A stretch of DNA of 28,893 bases from Scatomorpha merdigallinarum (GCA_018710885.1 DVJA01000066.1:1-28893), one strand, 5' to 3'. Shown: positions 1 to 7,729, counted from the first letter of the stretch. Notes: generated from the letters alone by a model not told the origin. Numbers and translations: made by a program.

Positions 1-2433
1 GGCGAGGACGTAGAGCCGCAGCACCTGGCGCATGGTGAAGTCGTTGGTGATGTAGAGGTTCATGCTCTGCGCCTGGTCGATGTGGCGCTGCCTGACGCCG
101 CAGGCGCGCACAGACCAGCTCTGGTCTATGATGTGGGCGTTTTTGTAGTACCAATAGGTCGCGGGGCTCAGCTCCGGCGCGACTCGCGGCAGCATGACGC
201 CCTTCTTCTCCTCCAGGAAGAAGCGGTTCATCACGGGGTCAAGACCCGCCGTGGTGCCGGAGAGGATGCTGGTGCTGCTGGTGGGCGCTATGGCCAGCAG
301 GTAGGCGTTGCGCATACCCTGCCTTGCGACGGTGGCGGCGAGGGCACGCCACTCGTCCGAGTCGTAGCCGCGCTTTTCAAAGTACGCGCCCGTATGCCAG
401 TCGCTGCCCTCGAAGTAGTCGTAGCTGCCCTTTTCGGCGGCGAGGGCGCTGCTGGCTGCAATGGCGGCGTGGTTGATGCGCTCAAACACCCTGTCGGCGA
501 AGGCGAGGTGCTCTTCGCTCTCCCACATGATGCCGCGCTTGGCGAGCATGTGGTGGTAGCCGGATACGCCGAGGCCGATGCTGCGGTAGCGGCGGTTGGT
601 TATCTTCGCGTAGGGCAGAGGGTAGAAGTTGAGGTCAATGACGTTGTCCAGCGCGCGCACGACCGCGGCGACGAGCTCGTGCAGGTACGCGTCGTCCTCA
701 ACGGGGATATTGCCCAGCACCAGGCTGGCGAGGTTGCAGACCACGAACTCGCCGGGGCGCGTGGTGGTTACGACCACGGTGTCGCCGTCGTTGGTCTTGA
801 CCTCGGTGGACACGCTCTCGATGGGCGCCATGTTCTGCGCTATCTCCGTGCAGAGGTTGGAGCAGTAGATGATGCCGCGGTGGCCGTTGGGGTTGGCGCG
901 GTTGACGGCGTCACGGTTGAAGGTGAAGGGCGTGCCGGTCTCCACGGCGCTCTTGAGCACCAGTCGGACGATGTCCTTGACCGTGACCGTACGCTTGGAT
1001 ATGCGCGCGTCAGCTACGCAGTCGAGGTAGCGGCGCTCCCACTCCTCGCCGTAGTAGTCCTCGAGGGCGTAGCCCTTGACCGTGAGTATCTCGTGCGGGC
1101 ACATGAGATACCAGGGGCTGTCCAGGTTCTCTTTGGCCAGGCGCCAAAAGAGGTCGGGATAGCAGACGGCCGGGAAGATGTCGTGCGCCTTCATGCGGTC
1201 GTCGCCGTTATTCGTGCGCAGCTGCAAAAACTCCGGCAAATCCTTGTGCCAGGCGTCGAGGTACACCGCCGCCGCGCCCTGGCGCATGCCGAGCTGGTCG
1301 ACGGCCACAGCCGTGTCGTTGACGAGTTTGATCCAGCGTATGACGCCGCCCGCCGCGCCGTCGAAGCCGCGGATGGAGCTGCCGGTGGCGCGCACCTTGC
1401 CGAAGTAGAGCCCCATTCCGCCGCCGAACTTGCTGACCTGGGCGAAGTTGTCTATGCTGCGGTAGATACCCTCCAGGCTGTCCGGCACGGTGTCGATGAA
1501 GCAGCTAGAGAGCTGATGATAGGGCTTGCGCGCATTGGAGAGCGTCGGAGTGGCCATAGTGACCTCCTGGCGGCTGAGCATGTCGTAGAATTTACGTACC
1601 CAGCCCAGCCGGTTATGCTCTTCTTCCATCGCCAGGTGCAGAGCGATGCCGAGGTACATCTCCTGCGGGGTCTCGAGCGGTACGCGCTGGTGCGTCTGTA
1701 TGACGTAACGTTTCAGCAGCAGGTCGAGGCCCGCGTATGTGAGCAATTCGTTGCGCTCGGGGTGAATGAAGCCGGCGGCTTCCTCGAGCTCTTCGCGGGT
1801 GTAGCGCTCGAGTATGTACGCGCCGTAGAGCCCTTCATCGGTGAGATAACGCAGCTTCTCGTAGAAGCCGTTTATGCCGCGCGATGCCAGCTCACTGGCA
1901 AGCTCGAGTTCAAACTGGAAGTTCAAAAGCCGCGCCGCTATGAACTCCCAGCGCGGCGCCTGCTGAGTGGTGAGCTCCACCGCCGCCTTTACCAGAGCGG
2001 AGAGCGCCTCATGGCGGTTCATGCCCGCCTTAACAAAGCCGGAGAACTTTCCGAAGAGGGCGGTGAGTGAGTATTCGTCTTCTGCAAAGTCACGCTGTAT
2101 GCCCAGCAGGCAGCCCTCCAGCTCCGGGGCCTGCACAGCCTCAACGAGACTGCGGCGGGCGGCGCGCAGCTCGCTGCGCTTCTGCCTGTAGAGTATGTAG
2201 CTCTTGGCCGCGTCGAAATAGCCGCCTCCCATCAGGGCGCGCTCAACTTCGTCCTGTATGTCCTCAACCGTGCGCGCCTCCTCGCCCATGGCGAGCTCCA
2301 CCTGGCGCAGGAGGGCGGTAAGGGTTTCCTCTCCACAGTCCTGGCCCACGCTTACAAAGGCCTTGCGCATGGCTTCGGTTATCTTCCGCGGGTCGTAGGC
2401 CTGTACGGCGCCGCTGCGTTTGATTACATCCAT
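1..2433 (-). CDS. nrdA: Ribonucleoside-diphosphate reductase, large (alpha) subunit, class I; 3' end beyond window
   Basis: Reduces ribonucleotides to deoxyribonucleotides with a radical-generating beta subunit, which is not in this window. The minus strand is open for 811 codons from ATG at 2431-2433 to the window edge. Residues 1 to about 95 form an ATP-cone (IKRSGAVQAYDPRKITEAM; FDAAKSYILYRQKR), the allosteric activity site. The catalytic core has every expected residue: C311 (QLSSCFID) and C566 (VVCNLAS) as the redox pair, and N526/C528/E530 in CSNLCTEI, with C528 the thiyl-radical cysteine. A PTSSTSILSGTTAGLDP segment matches the phosphate-binding loop. The chain runs to the IDQAQSMNLYI region near the usual C-terminus, so probably only a few dozen residues, including the C-terminal shuttle cysteines, are missing. 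A GGGAGAGG ribosome binding site lies 7 nt before ATG. The class II (B12) enzyme is less likely from the overall motif layout, but the missing tail would settle it. Confidence 0.93.
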   Translation of the reverse strand, partial: MDVIKRSGAVQAYDPRKITEAMRKAFVSVGQDCGEETLTALLRQVELAMGEEARTVEDIQDEVERALMGGGYFDAAKSYILYRQKRSELRAARRSLVEAVQAPELEGCLLGIQRDFAEDEYSLTALFGKFSGFVKAGMNRHEALSALVKAAVELTTQQAPRWEFIAARLLNFQFELELASELASRGINGFYEKLRYLTDEGLYGAYILERYTREELEEAAGFIHPERNELLTYAGLDLLLKRYVIQTHQRVPLETPQEMYLGIALHLAMEEEHNRLGWVRKFYDMLSRQEVTMATPTLSNARKPYHQLSSCFIDTVPDSLEGIYRSIDNFAQVSKFGGGMGLYFGKVRATGSSIRGFDGAAGGVIRWIKLVNDTAVAVDQLGMRQGAAAVYLDAWHKDLPEFLQLRTNNGDDRMKAHDIFPAVCYPDLFWRLAKENLDSPWYLMCPHEILTVKGYALEDYYGEEWERRYLDCVADARISKRTVTVKDIVRLVLKSAVETGTPFTFNRDAVNRANPNGHRGIIYCSNLCTEIAQNMAPIESVSTEVKTNDGDTVVVTTTRPGEFVVCNLASLVLGNIPVEDDAYLHELVAAVVRALDNVIDLNFYPLPYAKITNRRYRSIGLGVSGYHHMLAKRGIMWESEEHLAFADRVFERINHAAIAASSALAAEKGSYDYFEGSDWHTGAYFEKRGYDSDEWRALAATVARQGMRNAYLLAIAPTSSTSILSGTTAGLDPVMNRFFLEEKKGVMLPRVAPELSPATYWYYKNAHIIDQSWSVRACGVRQRHIDQAQSMNLYITNDFTMRQVLRLYVLA

Positions 2434-2491
2434 TTATGTACCTCTCCCGTATCCAACTCCCTGTCGGGGATAAAAATTTGCAACGGAGAAA

Positions 2492-2520
2492 ATTATACGC
2501 TATATGTGGTACGGATGCAA
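2492..2520 (-). promoter_or_regulatory. nrdA promoter with embedded NrdR-like box
   Basis: Reading the minus strand, TTGCAT (2515-2520), a 17-nt spacer and TATAAT (2492-2497) form a near-consensus sigma-A promoter. The spacer holds a sequence (2497-2512, plus strand acgctatatgtggtac) that matches 8 of the 10 central positions of the NrdR consensus CwAtATaTwG. A second 8/10 match lies upstream at 2556-2565. NrdR is the dATP/ATP-sensing repressor of ribonucleotide reductase genes, and boxes between -35 and -10 are usual. The 56-bp distance between the two boxes is longer than typical, so the second is doubtful. Confidence 0.65.
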
Positions 2521-2620
2521 TAGCAAAGCGCAAAATGTTGTTGCGGGCGGTGTTAGAATATATGGCGCTGTTTTCGCGGCTTTCTGTCACAAATTCATAT
2601 TGCCGGATTTTGCGCCCCGC

Positions 2621-2649
2621 TTGACTTATACTACTAGCGTTGCTAGAAT
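2621..2649 (+). promoter_or_regulatory. Promoter of the ParB-BMP gene with overlapping palindrome
   Basis: TTGACT (2621-2626), a 17-nt spacer and TAGAAT (2644-2649) give a strong sigma-A promoter about 30 nt before the start codon. A perfect inverted repeat, CTAGC-GTT-GCTAG (2634-2646), overlaps the -10 box and is placed like a repressor operator. No cognate regulator is identified. Confidence 0.7.
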
Positions 2650-2679
2650 GAACTCACAAAACTAAAAGGAGGCGGCGCT

Positions 2680-4647
2680 TTGAGTCAGGCGCAGGCGAGT
2701 GAGCAGTATGTCGAGGCATACAGGGCCGGACAGAAGAACTACAAGGAGTGCGTTCTTGAAGGACGTTACCCATATTTGCAGATACTCGACGAGATACTAA
2801 ACGAGTCCATGATAGCTGGACGCATAGACCTGGGAGTCATAGATGTGCCGTCCGACCAGATAGTGGGTACAAAGAGCGACGGCCGGCGCACCGTTTTTGC
2901 GGCCAACTTCATGCCGCTGCTCTCACCGGACAGCGAGTTTGCCGCCAAGTGGATATCACTGTGCGCAGCGCATCTGAGCGACGAGGGCATACGTGACCCG
3001 GTGCGCTGCTTCGAGTATATGGGCCGTTTTTACGTCCAGGAGGGCAACAAGCGAGTCAGTGTGCTGAAGAGTTTCGGAGCGCCTTCGGTGCCGGGGTATG
3101 TCACGCGCATCATACCCAAGTACACCGACGACGAGGCCGTGCAGGTGTACTACGAGTTCATGGACTTCTACCACCTGAGCGGGCAGTACGAGGTGTATTT
3201 CAGCCACCGCGGAGGTTTTGCAAAACTGCAAGCCGCGCTGGGATACGACGCGGATCATGTCTGGACAGAGGAAGAACGCCGCCGCTTCCAATCAGGCTGG
3301 CACTATTTCAAAGAGGCGTTTAAAAAGCTCGGCGGCGACGGTCTCGGCGTTACTGTGGCAGACGCGCTGCTGGTCTGGCTGGAGTTCTATCCCATAGGTA
3401 CGCTAAAGGAACTCACCCTCCAGGGAATCAGCCGAAGCCTGGCGTCAATCTTGGACGACATACGCGCCAGGGCGCAGGCAGAACCGATAGAGGTCAGCGT
3501 TGACGACGAGGAGACAACCAGCAGCTCCAAGGGCCTGCTCTCGCGCATATTCGGCGTGCGGTTGCTGCCAAATCACGTGAACGTAGCCTTTGTGCATCTG
3601 TCCGGTCCGATGCGCAGTTCCTGGGTGTCCGCGCACGAGCAGGGCCGCCTTACGATGGAGCGGGCTCTCGCTCAGGAGGTCACGTCCAGGGTATACTACG
3701 TAACCCCGGGCGAAGATGCAGACCCTGTTATGGACCAGGCCGCCGACGATGGGGCCCAGGTCATATTCACCACCACGCCGCCGCTCATATCTGCCTGCCG
3801 CAAGTTGGCCGCGCGGCGTCCAAACCTGAAAGTACTGAACTGCTCCGTCGCCATGCCATACCCGGGGGTGCGCACCTACTATAGCCGCGTCTACGAGGGC
3901 AAGTTCATATCCGGCGCCATAGCCGGGGCGCTCACGCACACCGGCAACATAGGCTATGTGGCCGGCAGCCCTATTTACGGCGTGCCGGCGAGCATAAACG
4001 CCTTCGCCCTGGGCGCACAGCTCACGAATCCGGAAGCGCGCGTCAGCCTCGTCTGGTCGGGCGTGACGGAGGATCCCATAGGCGAGCTGCGGAATAGGGG
4101 AGTGGACCTCATATCCAACCGCGACATACCCATGCCGAGCAAACTCGAAGCGCCCTGGGGCCTCTGCACCGTGGGTCCGGACGGCGAGCTCAAATCCATC
4201 GCTTCACCCTACTGGGACTGGGGTAACTTCTATATCCGGTTGATAGTCAGCATACTGCGCGGCGGCTGGGACGCGCTGAATTACAAGGGCAGCGGCAAGG
4301 CCGTCAACTACTGGTGGGGTATGTCATCAGGCGCCGTGGGCTTGACGCTTGCCGACGAGCTGCCTGACGGCGTGCGCTCGCTGGCAAATATACTGACGCG
4401 CGGCATAATAGACGGCGTCTTCACCGTCTTCCACCGCAAGTACCGCTCACAGGACGGGAGCGTTGTCAGCGACGGCAGCCGTTGGCTGAGCCCAGAGGAC
4501 GCCCTGCACATGGACTACTTGCTCGACAACGTGGACGGGAGCATTCCCGGCTTTGACGAGTTGCTTCCCATGGCTAGGCCCATAGTGCGCCTGGAAGGCG
4601 TATACCGCGACAGCCTGCCGCCAGAGAAAGGAGCAGCCACAACATGA
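2680..4647 (+). CDS. Cytosolic ParB-like domain / BMP (PnrA-like) ligand-binding fusion protein
   Basis: 655 residues from a TTG start, with AAAGGAGG at 2665-2672 seven nt upstream. There is no signal peptide, lipobox or membrane segment, although BMP proteins are normally secreted lipoproteins. Residues about 50-140 resemble the ParB/Srx nuclease-like fold (IDVPSDQIVG, then GIRDPVRCFEYMGRFYVQ, then EGNKRVSVLKSFGA, the counterpart of the ParB GxRR box). A helical linker spans about 150-290. Residues about 295-600 match the BMP/PnrA nucleoside-binding fold (NVAFVHLSGP; DDGAQVIFTTTPP; YEGKFISGAIAGALTHTGNIGYVAG; SIASPYWDWGNFY). A plausible role is an intracellular nucleoside or small-molecule sensor acting on DNA or nucleotides, loosely like the cytosolic BMP regulator Med of Bacillus; this is inference. 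It overlaps the downstream phosphoesterase by 4 bp, so the two are co-translated. Confidence 0.8.
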   Translation: MSQAQASEQYVEAYRAGQKNYKECVLEGRYPYLQILDEILNESMIAGRIDLGVIDVPSDQIVGTKSDGRRTVFAANFMPLLSPDSEFAAKWISLCAAHLSDEGIRDPVRCFEYMGRFYVQEGNKRVSVLKSFGAPSVPGYVTRIIPKYTDDEAVQVYYEFMDFYHLSGQYEVYFSHRGGFAKLQAALGYDADHVWTEEERRRFQSGWHYFKEAFKKLGGDGLGVTVADALLVWLEFYPIGTLKELTLQGISRSLASILDDIRARAQAEPIEVSVDDEETTSSSKGLLSRIFGVRLLPNHVNVAFVHLSGPMRSSWVSAHEQGRLTMERALAQEVTSRVYYVTPGEDADPVMDQAADDGAQVIFTTTPPLISACRKLAARRPNLKVLNCSVAMPYPGVRTYYSRVYEGKFISGAIAGALTHTGNIGYVAGSPIYGVPASINAFALGAQLTNPEARVSLVWSGVTEDPIGELRNRGVDLISNRDIPMPSKLEAPWGLCTVGPDGELKSIASPYWDWGNFYIRLIVSILRGGWDALNYKGSGKAVNYWWGMSSGAVGLTLADELPDGVRSLANILTRGIIDGVFTVFHRKYRSQDGSVVSDGSRWLSPEDALHMDYLLDNVDGSIPGFDELLPMARPIVRLEGVYRDSLPPEKGAATT

Positions 4648-5234
4648 AACTCTTGCTCCTGTCGGACATGGAGAGCCCCTATCTCTGGGACTACTACAGG
4701 CCCGGCCGGCTTTCGGAATATGACCTCATGCTCTCCTGCGGAGATTTGAAGGCCAGCTATCTGAGCTTTCTAGTGACCATGGGGAGAGCGAGACTGCTGT
4801 ACGTTCACGGCAATCACGACACCACGTATAAGACCAAGCCGCCCGAGGGTTGCGAGTGCATAGAGGACAAGTTGGTCGTTGTCAACGGCCTGCGTATACT
4901 GGGACTGGGCGGCAGCTTGATGTATAACGGCGGCTCCCACCAGTACACCGAGCGCCAGATGCGGCTCCGGCTCTGGCGCGCCGGATGGGCCGTGCGCCGC
5001 GCCGGAGGCGTGGATATAGTGCTCACGCACGCGCCGCCGCGGGGCTACGGCGACGCCGAGGATCTGGCCCACCGAGGCTTTGAGGCCTTTATGCCGTTTA
5101 TCGAAAAGTACAGGCCGCGCTGGCTGATACACGGCCATGTACATATGAACTACGGCCGGGACATACCCCGCAAAGTGCAGCTTGGCGACACGACAATAGT
5201 GAACGCCTGGGAGCGCTACGTGCTCGAAGTATAG
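4644..5234 (+). CDS. Calcineurin-like metallophosphoesterase
   Basis: 196 residues, starting in an ATGA overlap with the preceding gene and using the AAAGGAG site within its 3' end. Metallophosphoesterase motifs appear in order: LLLLSDMES (motif I, usually DxH), LSCGDLK (GD), VHGNHDTTY (GNHD/E), LTHAPP and IHGHVHMNY (GHxH). These ligate two metal ions and mark a hydrolase of phosphoesters or cyclic nucleotides; the substrate cannot be read from sequence. The first motif has Glu (M-E) where most members have His, which may alter metal binding. Tight coupling to the ParB-BMP gene suggests that its substrate is connected to the ligand of that protein. A terminator hairpin follows immediately. 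Confidence 0.9.
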   Translation: MKLLLLSDMESPYLWDYYRPGRLSEYDLMLSCGDLKASYLSFLVTMGRARLLYVHGNHDTTYKTKPPEGCECIEDKLVVVNGLRILGLGGSLMYNGGSHQYTERQMRLRLWRAGWAVRRAGGVDIVLTHAPPRGYGDAEDLAHRGFEAFMPFIEKYRPRWLIHGHVHMNYGRDIPRKVQLGDTTIVNAWERYVLEV

Positions 5235-5238
5235 TAAA

Positions 5239-5272
5239 AGCCGCCCGGAATGCCATGGCATTCCGGGCGGCT
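5239..5272. terminator. Perfect 34-nt palindrome between convergent genes, likely bidirectional terminator
   Basis: The 16-nt arms AGCCGCCCGGAATGCC and GGCATTCCGGGCGGCT are exact complements. On the minus strand the hairpin is followed by a TTTT run; on the plus strand by CTATTCG only. It lies 4 nt after the phosphoesterase stop and 9 nt from the stop of the convergent XRE gene, so it probably serves both. Confidence 0.7.
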
Positions 5273-5281
5273 CTATTCGTC

Positions 5282-5476
5282 TCAATCTTCCCAGAACAGC
5301 TCGTCAAGCGTCCTGTCCAGCGCATGGCAGATGGCCAGGCACAGCTTGATGGTGGGGTTATAATCTCCGCGCTCTATCGCGTTTATGGTCTGGCGCGTGA
5401 CGCCGACCGCCTCGGCGAGCTGCTGCTGGCTCATGTCCTTGGCCGCGCGGGCGCTCTTCATACGCAGGTTCTTCAA
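5282..5476 (-). CDS. Small XRE-family (YgzD-type) transcriptional regulator
   Basis: A 64-residue protein that is essentially one helix-turn-helix domain: MSQQQLAEAVGVTRQTINAIERGDYNPT is the HTH core, followed by LAICHALDRTLDELFWED, the usual end of YgzD-like regulators. The start is TTG in a TTGA overlap with the stop codon of the upstream membrane-protein gene, with GGAGAG 9 nt before it; an internal ATG at 5459-5461 has a worse distance. It is co-transcribed with that gene, an arrangement common in Firmicutes, where the regulator probably controls its own operon. Confidence 0.88.
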   Translation of the reverse strand: MKNLRMKSARAAKDMSQQQLAEAVGVTRQTINAIERGDYNPTIKLCLAICHALDRTLDELFWED

Positions 5477-5922
5477 TCGTCGTCACTCTCCTGCTGTAAC
5501 TGGGCGTGATGCGCCAGGGCGGCGATGAAAAGAGACACGAAGGCGCAGCTCAGTGCGAGGTTTGCGCCGGCCAGTTGTACCCTGCCTTCGCTGACGAGCG
5601 TTCCGTCTATCGCGGCGGCAATGGCTATACCAAGGTTTAAAATTCCGATGAGCGCAAAGGAAACATACTGTCCCACCAGGTTCTTGTTGGTCAGCCAGTA
5701 GGCGTCGCCATCAATGCAGATGCAGGCCATGACTATGACCGATACGCTTATCGCCGAGGCGCAGCCCGTGAATGGCACGCACCAGTTCCATATCCCGTCC
5801 GTTACGCAGTAGATGCCCAGCGACACCAGCAGCGTGATATATGCCCACTTGAAGGCCCGGCCGCGTACGGCAGTCTGCCTTTCGTCGTAGCCCGATTCCT
5901 TGTATCTGAATTTGTCTGACAT
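5473..5922 (-). CDS. Small integral membrane protein next to a YgzD-type regulator
   Basis: 149 residues from ATG at 5920-5922, preferred over the upstream in-frame start because GGGAGG lies 9 nt before it. A short cytosolic N-terminus with a YDERQ motif precedes about four hydrophobic helices (ITLLVSLGIYCVTDGIW; ISVSVIVMACICI; VSFALIGILNLGIAIAAAI; LALSCAFVSLFIAALA) and an acidic tail. The DERQ-plus-four-helix layout next to a tiny XRE regulator is seen in several uncharacterised families (DUF2178/DUF6773-like); I cannot assign one with certainty. Function unknown. Confidence 0.8.
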   Translation of the reverse strand: MSDKFRYKESGYDERQTAVRGRAFKWAYITLLVSLGIYCVTDGIWNWCVPFTGCASAISVSVIVMACICIDGDAYWLTNKNLVGQYVSFALIGILNLGIAIAAAIDGTLVSEGRVQLAGANLALSCAFVSLFIAALAHHAQLQQESDDD

Positions 5923-5951
5923 ATTTGCGCCTCCCTTGCCTTTGTGTCTAC

Positions 5952-5980
5952 AGCATAGCATCTGCCCGACAATATGTCAA
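5952..5980 (-). promoter_or_regulatory. Promoter of the membrane protein / XRE operon
   Basis: On the minus strand, TTGACA (5975-5980), a 17-nt spacer and TATGCT (5952-5957). Perfect -35 and spacer, 4/6 -10. Confidence 0.65.
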
Positions 5981-6059
5981 GTATAAATTACATTATAGCG
6001 TATTAAATTTGCGTAAAGTCACATGATGTCAGCCGGGACTTTCTTTTTTGCGTCGGACG

Positions 6060-6068
6060 TGGTATGAT
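6060..6068 (+). promoter_or_regulatory. Extended -10 promoter of the macro-domain gene
   Basis: TGG followed by TATGAT (6063-6068) forms an extended -10 element about 20 nt before the ATG. No good -35 is visible, which is tolerable for extended -10 promoters. An AAAAAAGGAGG ribosome binding site follows. Confidence 0.45.
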
Positions 6069-6088
6069 GCGAAAAAAGGAGGCGCGAT

Positions 6089-6604
6089 ATGGATACTACA
6101 CGTATAGAGATCATTCAGGGCGACATCACGCGCTCGGATGCGGACGCCATAGCCAATGCAGCCAACACTTCGCTGCTCGGCGGCGGTGGAGTTGACGGGG
6201 CCATACACCGCGCGGCGGGGCCGGAGCTGCTCGCCGAGTGCCGGACGCTGCACGGCTGCGAGACCGGCAAGGCGAAGATTACTAAGGGCTACCGGCTGCG
6301 CGCCAAGTACGTCCTGCACACGCCGGGGCCGGTCTGGCACGGCGGCACTCACGGAGAGGCTGAGAAGTTGGCCGGCTGCTACACATCCTGCCTGGAGCTT
6401 GCGAGCGAGTACGGCTGCAAGACTGTGGACTTCCCGAGCATATCCACCGGCGTGTACGGCTACCCCGTGGACAAGGCCGCGCATGTGGCGCTTGGCGCCA
6501 TCGCCGCATATCTTGAAGGACACCCCGAAATAGAGCGCGTACGCATGGTCTGCTTTGACAGCCGGACAAAGGCGGCCTACGAGGCTGCGCTCAAAGAGCT
6601 GTGA
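6089..6604 (+). CDS. Macro-domain protein, probable O-acetyl-ADP-ribose deacetylase (YmdB/MacroD type)
   Basis: 171 residues forming one complete macro domain. The ADP-ribose-binding loops are clear: QGDIT (10-14), then AIANAANTSLLGGGGVDGAI (20-39) with the catalytic Asn and Asp of MacroD enzymes, and SISTGVYGYP (about 117-126) for the diphosphate. Such enzymes hydrolyse O-acetyl-ADP-ribose or mono-ADP-ribosyl esters in the cytosol. GGAGG lies 7 nt before the ATG. The stop codon overlaps the start of the next gene (GTGA), so the two are translationally coupled. Which ADP-ribosylated substrate it handles is unknown. Confidence 0.93.
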   Translation: MDTTRIEIIQGDITRSDADAIANAANTSLLGGGGVDGAIHRAAGPELLAECRTLHGCETGKAKITKGYRLRAKYVLHTPGPVWHGGTHGEAEKLAGCYTSCLELASEYGCKTVDFPSISTGVYGYPVDKAAHVALGAIAAYLEGHPEIERVRMVCFDSRTKAAYEAALKEL

Positions 6605-7485
6605 GTTCAAGGACACTCGAATATACGGTCCCGCCCGAAAAGGACGGGGCCCGGGTGCGTTCAGTGCTGCAAGGCTCCCTGGGACTCTCGGCGGGACTGG
6701 TGACGCGGCTCAAGCACAGGCCGGGCGCGGTGAGAGTAAACGGCATCCCGGCACGGACCATAGACATAGTGCACGCCCTCGACGTGATTGAAGTGGACGT
6801 CGGGGACGCCAGGCCGGGGGCATTTGCGCCAGCCGGGCCCGCGCTCGACGTGGCATGGGAGGACGAGGACCTCATTATCATAAACAAGCCCGCCGGCATG
6901 GCCGTACACGGGCGCAGCGAAAGGCATGAGCCGACGGTGGGCGCGATGGTCGCGGCCTACCTGGGCACCAATGCGCCTTTTCACCCTGTAAACCGCCTTG
7001 ACCGGGGTACGACGGGGCTCATGTGCGCGGCGAAGAACGGTTACATGCACGAGCGGCTGCGGCGCATACTGCACACGGACGAGTTTCGCCGTGAGTACCT
7101 GGCGATCTGTGTGGGAGTGCCGGAACAAGCCGAGGGCGTCATAGACGTCCCCATAGCCCGTGTGGGCGAGGAGAAGCGCTTTGGCGTTGACCCGCAGGGT
7201 GCGCCCAGCCTTACGCGCTATGAGACTTTGCTCACCTGGAATGGCTTCAGCCTGGTGCGTGCCAGGCCAGAGACGGGGAGGACGCACCAGATCCGCGTAC
7301 ACATGGCCTCGATAGGCTGCCCGCTGCTGGGTGACCGGCTCTACGGCCGGGCGTGTATGGAACTGGACCGTCCGGCGCTGCACTCGAGCGCGCTCAGGCT
7401 TATACACCCGCTGACACGAGAAATTGTAGAGCTCAACTGTGCTCTGCCGGAGGATATGGTGGCTCTGCTGCCGGGAAAGAAATAG
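6601..7485 (+). CDS. RluA-family 23S/tRNA pseudouridine synthase
   Basis: 294 residues from a GTG start overlapping the macro-domain stop codon. An S4-like RNA-binding region spans about 1-70 (VLQGSLGLSAGLVTRLK...GAVRVNGIPA). The catalytic domain contains IINKPAGMAVH and HPVNRLDRGTTGLM, where D134 is the nucleophile, followed by ARPETGRTHQIRVHMASIG and HSSALRLIHP. This is the standard RluA/RluD layout and length. The exact uridine target cannot be deduced. The riboswitch promoter for ribU begins just after the stop codon. Confidence 0.92.
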   Translation: MSSRTLEYTVPPEKDGARVRSVLQGSLGLSAGLVTRLKHRPGAVRVNGIPARTIDIVHALDVIEVDVGDARPGAFAPAGPALDVAWEDEDLIIINKPAGMAVHGRSERHEPTVGAMVAAYLGTNAPFHPVNRLDRGTTGLMCAAKNGYMHERLRRILHTDEFRREYLAICVGVPEQAEGVIDVPIARVGEEKRFGVDPQGAPSLTRYETLLTWNGFSLVRARPETGRTHQIRVHMASIGCPLLGDRLYGRACMELDRPALHSSALRLIHPLTREIVELNCALPEDMVALLPGKK

Positions 7486-7489
7486 GGTA

Positions 7490-7518
7490 TTGCAATTTCA
7501 ACACAGTAGTGTTATAAT
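7490..7518 (+). promoter_or_regulatory. Promoter of the FMN riboswitch-ribU unit
   Basis: TTGCAA (7490-7495), a 17-nt spacer and a perfect TATAAT (7513-7518), about 20 nt before the riboswitch. Confidence 0.78.
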
Positions 7519-7538
7519 GCTGTCAAACCCAATAGAGT

Positions 7539-7651
7539 GTCTTCGGGGCAGGGTGAAATTCCCGACCGGCGGTATAGTCCGCGAACCTCGTTCTTTGAGG
7601 CCGATTCGGTGTGATTCCGATACCGACAGTATAGTCTGGATGGAAGGAGAC
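7539..7651 (+). ncRNA. FMN riboswitch (RFN element)
   Basis: The conserved RFN segments are present in order: CTTCGGGGCAGGGTGAAATT, CCCGACCGGCGGTATAGTCC, CGCGAACCTC, GGCCGATTCGGTGTGATTCC, GATACCGACAGTATAGTC and GGATGGAAGGAGAC. The closing P1 stem pairs GTCTTC (7539-7544) with GGAGAC (7646-7651). It binds flavin mononucleotide and here precedes a transcription terminator and a riboflavin transporter gene, so high FMN should switch uptake off. Confidence 0.97.
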
Positions 7652-7693
7652 GCGTTATCTTTTTGGTATCATTGCGCCTGCGAAAAGATTGCG

Positions 7694-7729
7694 CCCGGAA
7701 GAAGACTTCTTTCGGGTAATTTCTTTTTT
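7694..7729 (+). terminator. Riboswitch expression-platform terminator
   Basis: CCCGGAAGAA and TTCTTTCGGG form a 10-bp stem with a GAC loop (7694-7716), followed by TTTCTTTTTTC. It lies between the FMN aptamer and the ribU ribosome binding site (GGAGGT, 7731-7736). A competing antiterminator probably uses the aptamer's 3' flank. Confidence 0.85.

Noticed and set aside
82..2070. 662-codon plus-strand open frame
   Set aside because: It is antisense to the ribonucleotide reductase gene, whose full motif set reads on the minus strand. The plus product is Ala/Val/Arg-rich with no domains, typical of a high-GC shadow frame.
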